Shown here in pieces: positions 6,004-12,213 of a stretch of 12,213 nucleotides of DNA. The stretch comes from UBA2144 sp043819035. GTDB lineage: Bacteria > Patescibacteriota > Gracilibacteria > Peribacterales > Peribacteraceae. The stretch covers positions 1 to 12,213 of the forward strand of contig JBDRFD010000080.1 of NCBI GenBank assembly GCA_043819035.1. Direction: 5' to 3'. The notes under the pieces were generated by a model that made no database searches, was not told the origin of the DNA, and was given only the letters and a program-made list of their open reading frames with translations. The first letter of the stretch is position 1. Each line of letters begins with the position of its first letter. Both the position numbers and the translations under genes were made by a program.

Positions 6004-7668
6004 CTAATATACTGTTTCGAGATAACAACGCTCGCAATAAACTGTTTCCGGCCTCTCCGGGCTATAGGTTGTCTGAATATCCTTCTTGCATTTCCCACAA
6101 AAACGATTGAAAAGCTTAATCCCATGCCGCCTCTTCAGTCGCCGATCATAGCGTTCCATTGGGTGATAAAGTGGAATTGGAAGATCACAGTGCCTATAGA
6201 AATCTAGTTCCTGCTTGATAATTCGAAAAGGTTTACCTGTCGATTTGCATTTTACTGCCCAATTTAAGATATCGTCAGGAACCTGATCAATTGTGACAGG
6301 GAGCTTTTCTGCTGGAATAATTTTCTCAACATCAGGAGGCTCATCTGTTTTATCACGCCACTTGTATCCCTTTTTAGTTGCTTCTTCTTTAGTGATAGGG
6401 AAGTACTCCATGGCGAGTGTTTCATTGTATGCGTAAGGACAGAGTTCTTTTGGGAAATATTCCCCATATTCTTCAGTTTCCCTCATATGTTCAATGATCT
6501 TCTTTTTCAATTCCTCATATTTCTCAGCAGAATATTGTTTATTGAAGATACAATGCTTCTTTCTTTTTAGGCCAACACAACCGAAACAGTGCTCACTTGC
6601 AGTGCAGTGCCCGCAATATTCTAGATTTGAGTTATTGGTTGTGCAGGTTGTGCAAAACTTAAGGTTATAACCATTGTCACCGCAGCAAGCACACTGGTAC
6701 ATAAGCTCAGATTTATCGCCCCATGCGGTGTAGTCCATGGAAGTCTTGACGCTGAACACGCGGGAACAGTACTTACAATCTTCTAAGTCCTTACAGTCAA
6801 AGCACATGAATGAATTTTTAGAGTCATAGAGATGGTTTCCAGTGCAATTCTGGTTATGCTCATTCTGTAAAGGTTTTTGTGGTTGAGTTATAAATAGCTC
6901 ATCTGCTTTCTTTCGCGCTTTTTCTGTACCTTCATTTGTATTGAGCTTCATGTTTTCTAGACGTTTTCGATATTCCTCCTTAGTTAGCTGCTCATTAAAG
7001 ATCATAAACTGTTTCTGCCTCTGATTGATGCAGCCAATACAATTCTTGCAACCGATACAGTTTTTGAGGAAGTAACTATCGCTGCAGGTTTGGCAGTACT
7101 CAGAGAACTTAAGGTTGTGGCATTGGAGGCAATCGATGCATTCATAACAGAGTTCATCTTCATAACAGTTTGAGCAGTCAACCAGGCTTGTATTGTGGAA
7201 TAAGCGATTGCCGTAATAGCAGTCTTCGTCATAGTCAGCTTCAGCAATCAGATAACAGTTCTTTAAATAACCGGCACAGTTAACGTAATTACTGTTTTGC
7301 ATAGTTCCTCCGATGATGAACTGACCCTGATGCGGAACAACATTTAATAACTCTGCGAATTGTTCAAAGAAAGGTCGAGTGAAGTCGTAACCCCGTCCGT
7401 AATCCATTGGGTCCCAGTCGTCGCTCCACCAGGCATCGGGTGAGTAGACAGGAAATGTGTGATCGTTGTGGTATGGGGAAATTATTTCTTCCCCTGTGAG
7501 ATCGCATTTTCTCTTGTATAAGGTAAGTGTATTTCTTTCATTAAGCCGACGCATTAATCGGCAATCCGGGCAGCACTTTGGAGAAGGGACAGAGATCTGG
7601 TCGTAAAATGCTTTATCACTTTGGGTGATCTCGAAGTCTGTGCCGCATGGGGTGCAGGCTTTTTGCAT
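6004..7668 (-). CDS. Cys-rich double zinc-ribbon protein, paralogue C
   Basis: This is a 554-residue paralogue. The frame is open upstream to 7755, but those 29 codons lie in hairpin repeat copy 4; the ATG at 7668 restores the family start MQKAC and has TATACT 6 nt upstream. The N-terminal ribbon uses C5/C8 and C33/C36 with a shorter linker than in B and an extra C32. A KRKCDLTGEEIIS segment and WWSDDWDPMDYGRGYDF follow. The core shows its internal duplication clearly: ELCYECIDC, NLKF, an NCIGC cluster and IFNEQLTKEEY in the first unit correspond to ELMYQCACC, NLKF, a HCFGC cluster and IFNKQYSAEKY in the second. The C-terminal ribbon has CGKC-x17-CERC. No signal peptide or membrane segment is seen. 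The last residues (ERCYLETVY, TAG) appear to be a replacement tail, with an older one beyond the stop. Confidence 0.92.
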   Translation of the reverse strand: MQKACTPCGTDFEITQSDKAFYDQISVPSPKCCPDCRLMRRLNERNTLTLYKRKCDLTGEEIISPYHNDHTFPVYSPDAWWSDDWDPMDYGRGYDFTRPFFEQFAELLNVVPHQGQFIIGGTMQNSNYVNCAGYLKNCYLIAEADYDEDCYYGNRLFHNTSLVDCSNCYEDELCYECIDCLQCHNLKFSEYCQTCSDSYFLKNCIGCKNCIGCINQRQKQFMIFNEQLTKEEYRKRLENMKLNTNEGTEKARKKADELFITQPQKPLQNEHNQNCTGNHLYDSKNSFMCFDCKDLEDCKYCSRVFSVKTSMDYTAWGDKSELMYQCACCGDNGYNLKFCTTCTTNNSNLEYCGHCTASEHCFGCVGLKRKKHCIFNKQYSAEKYEELKKKIIEHMRETEEYGEYFPKELCPYAYNETLAMEYFPITKEEATKKGYKWRDKTDEPPDVEKIIPAEKLPVTIDQVPDDILNWAVKCKSTGKPFRIIKQELDFYRHCDLPIPLYHPMERYDRRLKRRHGIKLFNRFCGKCKKDIQTTYSPERPETVYCERCYLETVY

Positions 7669-7674
7669 GGTAGA

Positions 7675-7680
7675 AGTATA
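7675..7680 (-). promoter_or_regulatory. Putative -10 box TATACT for gene C
   Basis: TATACT lies 6 nt before the ATG at 7668 (gap TCTACC), with no Shine-Dalgarno sequence, and 5 nt from the end of hairpin repeat copy 4. It supports the internal ATG over the longer frame. Confidence 0.65.
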
Positions 7681-7685
7681 CAACA

Positions 7686-7799
7686 TTGTCTGAACCACAG
7701 ATTGCGCTGATGGCGCAGATTTCGCAGATAACTTGAACCTGACTTTGTGCAACAAATCAGCGTTATCTGCGTAATCTGCGATATCTGCGGTTATGACAA
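7686..7799 (-). repeat. Intergenic hairpin repeat R, copy 4 (D/C junction)
   Basis: Outer arms 7686-7702 and 7783-7799 pair at 14 of 17 positions, and the inner arms CGCAGATAAC (7723-7732) and GTTATCTGCG (7762-7771) pair perfectly. The inner stem carries an A-T pair where copy 3 has G-C, a compensating change. It begins 7 nt after the stop of D. Confidence 0.83.
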
Positions 7800-7806
7800 C
7801 AGAGCC

Positions 7807-9480
7807 TCAATACACCTTCTCCAAATAACACTCCTCACAATACACGATCACCGGCCTCTCCGGGCTGTAGGTCGTCTGAATCTCCTTCTGACATTTCTCA
7901 CACGCACGTTTGAAGAGTGTGCGCGGGTTTCTGAATTTCAACCGGTCTGCGTGGCGCTGATCTGGGCAGCGACGTGGAATTGGCAGCCCAATCTCGCGAT
8001 AAAATCTGAGTTCTTGTGGGATGATCTTGAATGGCTTTCCTGTTTTCTCACAGGGAATTATATTATCGAGAATATTATCTTCAATGTCATTAATGTCATC
8101 TGGAATGTCTTTAGCCGATATGTCTTGTTTTTGTTCTGTTGTAATTTCTTCCTGCAATCGCCAACCATTCTTTTGAACTTCTTTATCACTTAATGGGAAG
8201 TACTGTTGCGCTTCAGAAATGTTGTAGCCAAATGGGGAAAGTTCGATAGGGAAAAACTCTCCCCATTCACCACCTTGTTTCATATGTTCAATAATTCTGG
8301 GTACAAGTTTTTCATACCCTTCCTTAGAATATTGTTTGTTAAAAATGCAGTACTGCGCTTTCCTCATACTTACACAGCCAAAGAGATTCTGGCAGTTGTT
8401 CATGCAAAGGTCACAGTAAAAGAGGTCACTTCCTGTATAGCTATTTAAGTTGAATGCGGAATGGAATGGAGTGGGAAAGCACTCGCAGCTCTCGTAAGCG
8501 AATTCGCCGCTTACATATGTGCAATCCAATGAATCCTTCATCTGAAATCCGATTGTATTCGTGCAATCTTTTGCCTGTGAAAGCTCGTAACAATTGATGC
8601 AATTCTGGGTGTCTGTGAGGAAATCGCCAGTGGAATCAACCACTCTTCCATGCTTGCGTATGTATGGATACACGGAATCATTTAGTAGATCTTGAAATTG
8701 CTGCTTACACGCCTGGAGGTTCTTGTAGGAAGAAATAGGGAATTCTTTACGCTTCTTAAAATACTCGTTTTTCGTGTATTGTTTATTGGCAATGTAGTAC
8801 TGCTTGTTTCTCAGGCCCCAACACATGAAGCAATCAGAGCAGCCCCTGCAATCTCTAAGAAATGCACTGTCACGGCATTGTGACGAGAAGAATATGAAGC
8901 TGGAATTGTAAATCTTGTTCGAAAATATAGATTCGTACGTTCTCTCACATTCATCAATCAAGAAATTATCAAAACAGTCGCGGCTTCGCTCTATCCAAAT
9001 TCCATAGCAGCTGTCTCGATTGTAGTCAGCGGAGAATAGAAGGTAACAGTTCTTCAGATAAGAGACATTGTTTGTGTAGTCACTATTCTCATTATGCTCT
9101 TGCTGAAGAGACATTCTGGGGACAGTTTGTTGAAGTTCCTTAAACTGTTCAAAGAAGGTCCTGGAAAAATCAAAGTCTCTCCCATATTCAAAGGGATCCC
9201 ATTTGTCACCCCACCATTCATTCTTTTCGTAAATTACATAACCATTATCAGGCGGATGGATGGAAATAATTTCTTTCCCGGTCAAGTCACACTTACGATT
9301 GTAGAGTGACTTTTCATTTCGGTGGGCTAATCGGCGTTGAAGTCGGCAGTCTGTGCACAGAGTCGGAGGTGAGATAAGCTCTGTTTTGTTATTAAACGTA
9401 GGAGAGACACTTTCAAAGAATTTTTCATCACGTGAGGTGATTTCGAACGAGGAGCCGCAGCTGGTACACGTTTTTTCCAT
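7807..9480 (-). CDS. Cys-rich double zinc-ribbon protein, paralogue D
   Basis: This is a 557-residue paralogue. I start it at the ATG at 9480 (MEKTC) because the open frame upstream to 9513 overlaps the end of E and adds residues absent from the family. The N-terminal ribbon is C5/C8 and C42/C45 (CTDCR), with FF in place of FY at 21-22. The first core unit has visibly fewer Cys than in B or C (for example the segment YESIFSNKIYNSSFIFF), while the family motifs IANKQYTKNEY and IFNKQYSKEGY are kept. The C-terminal module has C-x2-T, FY, CPDQRH and then CEKC-x17-CEEC. E ends only 8 nt upstream and there is no hairpin repeat in between, so D may be co-transcribed with E, possibly with translational coupling, although a TATACT box overlaps the end of E. 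Metal binding is inferred; the role is unknown. Confidence 0.92.
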   Translation of the reverse strand: MEKTCTSCGSSFEITSRDEKFFESVSPTFNNKTELISPPTLCTDCRLQRRLAHRNEKSLYNRKCDLTGKEIISIHPPDNGYVIYEKNEWWGDKWDPFEYGRDFDFSRTFFEQFKELQQTVPRMSLQQEHNENSDYTNNVSYLKNCYLLFSADYNRDSCYGIWIERSRDCFDNFLIDECERTYESIFSNKIYNSSFIFFSSQCRDSAFLRDCRGCSDCFMCWGLRNKQYYIANKQYTKNEYFKKRKEFPISSYKNLQACKQQFQDLLNDSVYPYIRKHGRVVDSTGDFLTDTQNCINCYELSQAKDCTNTIGFQMKDSLDCTYVSGEFAYESCECFPTPFHSAFNLNSYTGSDLFYCDLCMNNCQNLFGCVSMRKAQYCIFNKQYSKEGYEKLVPRIIEHMKQGGEWGEFFPIELSPFGYNISEAQQYFPLSDKEVQKNGWRLQEEITTEQKQDISAKDIPDDINDIEDNILDNIIPCEKTGKPFKIIPQELRFYREIGLPIPRRCPDQRHADRLKFRNPRTLFKRACEKCQKEIQTTYSPERPVIVYCEECYLEKVY

Positions 9481-9488
9481 CAGAGAGC

Positions 9489-11162
9489 TCAGTATACCTC
9501 TTTCAGATAGCATTCCTCACAATAAACTGTTAAGGATTTATCTGTGTCAAACGTTGTCTCCATATCCTTCCCACATTTGTCGCAGTCTCTCTTCAATAAT
9601 TTTCTCGGATTGGTGAACGCCATTCTTCTTTTATGTCGTTCATCAGGATGCAGACGCGGAACGGGTAGGTTCATTTTTCTGTAGAACAGCAGTTCCTGCT
9701 TTACGATGAGAAAGGGGCGATCTGTAGCTTCACAACGAATAGCCCAGTTGAGAATATCATCCGGAATATCTTTGATGTTATCTGGTAGTTGATTAGCTGG
9801 GATAATCTTTGTGACATTTGGAACTTCGTCTTTCGCATCTTTCCAGTTAAATCCTTTGCTTACTGTTTCCTCTTTTGAGAGGGGATAGTATTCCTGTGCT
9901 ACAGTTTCGTTGTAACAGAAGGGCGAAAGTGAAACAGGAAAGAATTTTCCATGCTCATTGTCCTGTTTCATCTTCTCTATAATTTTTTTAACGAGTTCGA
10001 AATACTCTTCCTTGGAATATTGCTTATTGAGGATGCAATAATCCTTGTGTTTGAGTCCTATGCATCCAAAAAGGTGAGTTGAGTTATGACACATGTCGCA
10101 GTACGCACATCCGACGATGTCATAGCTTACGGAACATCCAAGGATCCGTTTTCCTCTATTGCACCCGTGACAGTCATATTGAAGTTCGCAGTTAAATGCG
10201 GGTTCATAGGCATCCTGACAATCTTGCATATGTCCTGCGTCATAACAGTACGCACAGTCTTTGGATTCAATCACGCCGAAGCTTGATCGAACATTCTCAC
10301 AGTTGTACTGATAGTCTCCACTGCAATTGGTTGCATTTATATACAGATTTTGTCGATGGAATGTGTCCTTCCAAATTTGATGATATTTCTGCAGAAGCTC
10401 TTTATATGTTTTGTGCGATCCCAAATCAAGCTCAGCAATACGCTTTTTATATTCTTCTTCAGTCAGTTGCTCATTATTGATACAAAATCGTTTATGCCTC
10501 AGGTGAAAGCAAAGCAGACAATCTGTGCATGACTCGCAGTCATAACAGAAGAGTAGGTTGTTAGATTGATCTGCCAGAAAAGCATAAATGTTGTTTTGCA
10601 TGCCAGAGGAGTATTGCGATTCGTAACAGAGGTTAGAGTCTTCCAGCTGATAACAATCGCAACAATCCTGACAGTTAATTATCCACTTGGAGTAGTAGGT
10701 ATCTTCTGCCACGACATCCACGCAGAGATAACAATTCTTAGAATTCTCTGAATGACCAATATATTCACTGTTTTGATTATTCTTTCCAAAAAGAGAAATT
10801 CTGGGTACAGAGTTTTGTAGTTCTTGGAATTGTTCCAGAAAAGATCGGGAAAAATCAAATCCTTTTGCATAATTGCCAGAATTCCACTTATCACTCCACC
10901 AACAATTGCTGCAGTACACGGGGAAGAGTGCATCATTGGGGTACATTGAAATGAGATAATTGCTGCATAAGTCACACTTTCGCTGGTAATACGTACGTTC
11001 ATTGCGACGTGAGAGCCTGCGTTGCTGGCGGCAATCTGGGCAAAGCGTGGGAGTGGGGATTGAGTTAAGCTCTGGTGAAGAAGCGGTTAGTTTTTGAAAG
11101 AATCCTTCATCCTGCTTTGTTATTTCAAAGCCTGCGGAGCATTGTGGACAGGTTTTTTGCAT
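9489..11162 (-). CDS. Cys-rich double zinc-ribbon protein, paralogue E
   Basis: This is a 557-residue paralogue. The longer frame to 11261 reads through hairpin repeat copy 5, so the ATG at 11162 (MQKTC) is preferred; TATACT is 7 nt upstream. The N-terminal ribbon is C5/C8 and C41/C44 (CPDCR), with FF at 21-22, then QRKCDLCSNYLIS, in which the usual TG is replaced by an extra Cys. WWSDKWNSGNYAKGFDF follows. The core has the motifs INNEQLTEEEY and ILNKQYSKEEY marking the two internal units. The C-terminal module is C-x2-T, FY, HPDERH, then CDKC-x17-CEEC. Its last codons GTA TAC TGA contain the TATACT that may serve as the promoter of D. No membrane segment or signal peptide is seen. Function unknown beyond likely zinc binding. 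Confidence 0.92.
   Translation of the reverse strand: MQKTCPQCSAGFEITKQDEGFFQKLTASSPELNSIPTPTLCPDCRQQRRLSRRNERTYYQRKCDLCSNYLISMYPNDALFPVYCSNCWWSDKWNSGNYAKGFDFSRSFLEQFQELQNSVPRISLFGKNNQNSEYIGHSENSKNCYLCVDVVAEDTYYSKWIINCQDCCDCYQLEDSNLCYESQYSSGMQNNIYAFLADQSNNLLFCYDCESCTDCLLCFHLRHKRFCINNEQLTEEEYKKRIAELDLGSHKTYKELLQKYHQIWKDTFHRQNLYINATNCSGDYQYNCENVRSSFGVIESKDCAYCYDAGHMQDCQDAYEPAFNCELQYDCHGCNRGKRILGCSVSYDIVGCAYCDMCHNSTHLFGCIGLKHKDYCILNKQYSKEEYFELVKKIIEKMKQDNEHGKFFPVSLSPFCYNETVAQEYYPLSKEETVSKGFNWKDAKDEVPNVTKIIPANQLPDNIKDIPDDILNWAIRCEATDRPFLIVKQELLFYRKMNLPVPRLHPDERHKRRMAFTNPRKLLKRDCDKCGKDMETTFDTDKSLTVYCEECYLKEVY
9491..9496 (-). promoter_or_regulatory. Possible -10 box TATACT for gene D, inside the end of E
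   Basis: TATACT is formed by the last codons and stop of E (GTATACTGA) and lies 10 nt before the ATG of D. Other family members encode the same V-Y-stop with GTTTAT or GTGTAT, so the box here may have been selected, or it may be chance. The rest of the usual upstream context (repeat R) is missing. Confidence 0.45.
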
Positions 11163-11169
11163 CGGAGGA

Positions 11170-11175
11170 AGTATA
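11170..11175 (-). promoter_or_regulatory. Putative -10 box TATACT for gene E
   Basis: TATACT lies 7 nt before the ATG at 11162 (gap TCCTCCG, not a ribosome-binding site) and 5 nt from hairpin repeat copy 5. The upstream context TTGTATACT matches that of gene C. Confidence 0.65.
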
Positions 11176-11180
11176 CAACA

Positions 11181-11314
11181 TTGTCTGGACCGCAGATGGC
11201 GCAGATGCCGCTGATTTCGCAGATGACAAGTAACAAGCTTTGTGCAAGAAATCTGTGTCATCTGCGTAATCAGCGCCTGCCTGCCGGCAGGCAGGTAATC
11301 TGCGGTTCAGACAA
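11181..11314 (-). repeat. Intergenic hairpin repeat R, copy 5 (F/E junction)
   Basis: It has the same ends as the other copies and begins 7 nt after the stop of F. Its first 90 bases match copy 3 exactly. It is 134 bp long, and removing the 20-bp palindrome at 11276-11295 restores 114 bp, the length of copies 3 and 4. Confidence 0.87.
11276..11295. repeat. 20-bp perfect palindrome inserted in repeat R copy 5
   Basis: CCTGCCTGCCGGCAGGCAGG is its own reverse complement. It interrupts the right arm of the hairpin repeat, and its exact removal gives a copy that aligns to copy 3 without gaps, with no additional target duplication needed. Confidence 0.8.
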
Positions 11315-11321
11315 GGGAGCC

Positions 11322-12213
11322 TCAATAAACTTTCTTAAGGTAGCATTCTTCACAATAAACTGTTTCGGGTCTCTCCGGTGCAAAAGTAGACTCCAATTCT
11401 TTACCACACTTATCACAATTCCTCTTCCAAAGCTTGCGCGGATTTCTCCACTCAAGCCTTTTATTATGTCGTTCGTCAGGATGAAAATGTGGAACGGGTA
11501 GTTTCATGCGCCGGTAGAACGCAAGTTCCTGTGAGACAATACGGAAGGGCCTATCCGTCTTCTCGCACTTGATAGCCCAATTTAAAATATCATCTGGAAT
11601 ATCTTCGATTCGCTCTGGTAATCGCTCACCGGGAATTATCTTGTCGGCATTTTTCAGTTCATCTTCTTCCTTTTTCCATGTCCATCCTTTGGTTTCCACT
11701 TCTTCTTTTGTTAGAGGAAAGCATTCCTGTGCAAGCGTCTCATTGTAGGCAAATGGGCTTAAGGAAATTGGGAAGAACTCTCCCCATTCACTGTGATTGA
11801 GCATAAGTTCAATGATTTTGGGGACAAGTTCATTGTACTGCTCTTTAGTGTATTGTTTATTGAGGATGCAGAATTCTTTATTCTGTAGAGCAATACATCC
11901 GAAGCAGTTAGAACAATTCATACACAAACTGCAGTACGCTATATCATAAGTGCTATTCCAGCAGCGTTCAGAGAAGAGGAGACGCATAGCACCCAGTATG
12001 CTTGCCCCCTCATAGCACAGTTCACTTGTAGTAATTCCCGTGAAATCATAACAATCCTTGAGCTTTTCCGGTCCATTAATAATGTACTTACAATCTTCTA
12101 AGTCAAAACTGTCGTAACATTCCTGGCAGTTCTTAGCATCGCTCAGGGAATCACCTGTGCAACTTTCGCAGTTAATAAGTTGAGCGTATTTGTGCGGATG
12201 TTTGAGACGAATT
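11322..12213 (-). CDS. Cys-rich double zinc-ribbon protein, paralogue F (5' end outside window)
   Basis: These are the last 296 codons of a paralogue; the frame is open through the window edge (codons begin at 12212), so the internal ATG at 11987 is not the start. Visible parts are most of the second core unit, from INCESCTGDSLSDAKNC to CFGCIALQNKEFCILNKQYTKEQYNELVPKII-like sequence, then the conserved linker with EWGEFFP, FAYNET, IPDDILNWAIKCE, and the C-terminal module: C-x2-T, PFRI, FYRRM, HPDERH, NPRKLWKRNC, then CDKC-x17-CEEC and the terminal CYLKKVY. It would be transcribed first within this window. Hairpin repeat copy 5 starts 7 nt after its TGA. Function unknown; zinc binding is inferred from the ribbon. 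Confidence 0.9.
   Translation of the reverse strand, partial: IRLKHPHKYAQLINCESCTGDSLSDAKNCQECYDSFDLEDCKYIINGPEKLKDCYDFTGITTSELCYEGASILGAMRLLFSERCWNSTYDIAYCSLCMNCSNCFGCIALQNKEFCILNKQYTKEQYNELVPKIIELMLNHSEWGEFFPISLSPFAYNETLAQECFPLTKEEVETKGWTWKKEEDELKNADKIIPGERLPERIEDIPDDILNWAIKCEKTDRPFRIVSQELAFYRRMKLPVPHFHPDERHNKRLEWRNPRKLWKRNCDKCGKELESTFAPERPETVYCEECYLKKVY

Noticed and set aside
7669..7755. 29-residue N-terminal extension of gene C
   Set aside because: It is translated from hairpin repeat copy 4 and the TATACT box; no paralogue has similar residues, and MQKAC at 7668 is the family start.
9481..9513. 11-residue N-terminal extension of gene D overlapping E
   Set aside because: The extra residues come from the end of E in another frame; MEKTC at 9480 matches the family.
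11163..11261. 33-residue N-terminal extension of gene E
   Set aside because: It reads through hairpin repeat copy 5; the family start MQKTC at 11162 fits better.
1362..11314. Repeat R copies as a CRISPR array
   Set aside because: The copies are 1.8-5 kb apart, separated by genes, and are self-complementary over their whole length; there are no spacers.
1..12213. Alternative genetic code with TGA read as Gly
   Set aside because: TGA occurs exactly at the conserved family terminus (CYLKEVY and similar) in B, D, E and F, so it acts as a stop.

Overview
The window looks like a gene cluster from an uncultured bacterium, most likely of the Candidate Phyla Radiation (Patescibacteria). The lineage is an inference. 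It rests on the style of the TraG/VirD4-like ATPase, on a family of very Cys-rich zinc-ribbon proteins that I associate with such genomes, on start codons with no Shine-Dalgarno sequence, and on many short palindromic intergenic elements. TGA and TAG both act as stop codons, so the TGA-recoded code of Gracilibacteria/Absconditabacteria does not apply.

All seven protein genes lie on the minus strand; in transcription order they are F, E, D, C, ATPase, B, A. Six of them (A <1-1343, B 1486-3207, C 6004-7668, D 7807-9480, E 9489-11162, F 11322->12213) are paralogues of about 555-575 residues and up to about 7% Cys. Each complete member has an N-terminal zinc ribbon, a long Cys-rich core, and a C-terminal ribbon with an invariant CxxC-x17-CxxC spacing. 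The proteins are themselves built by duplication: the first and last ~85 residues are versions of the same module, and the core is two versions of a ~150-residue unit. The array is interrupted by one 745-residue ATPase (3419-5656) with clear Walker A and B motifs.

The spaces between genes are highly organised. A 114-134 bp hairpin repeat, called R here, with ends TTGTCT...AGACAA fills almost every gap. On its gene-tail side it begins exactly 7 nt after a stop codon. At four of its five copies the other end lies 3-5 nt from a TATACT box, which itself lies 6-9 nt before the next ATG. That arrangement suggests leaderless transcription. Compensatory base changes between copies support the R stem. 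The E/D junction alone has no R copy.

Other short palindromic elements have inserted into this framework: in frame inside B (1957-1991), in the E/F copy of R (11276-11295), and at the 3' ends of the ATPase and of C. In the last two cases an old copy of the gene's last 8-9 codons and stop survives beyond the element, and the gene now ends in a recoded replacement tail. With a 95-bp identical tract between A and B and a 91-bp identical tract between two R copies, this points to an actively recombining array. The function of the Cys-rich proteins is unknown; metal (zinc) binding is the only activity the sequence supports.
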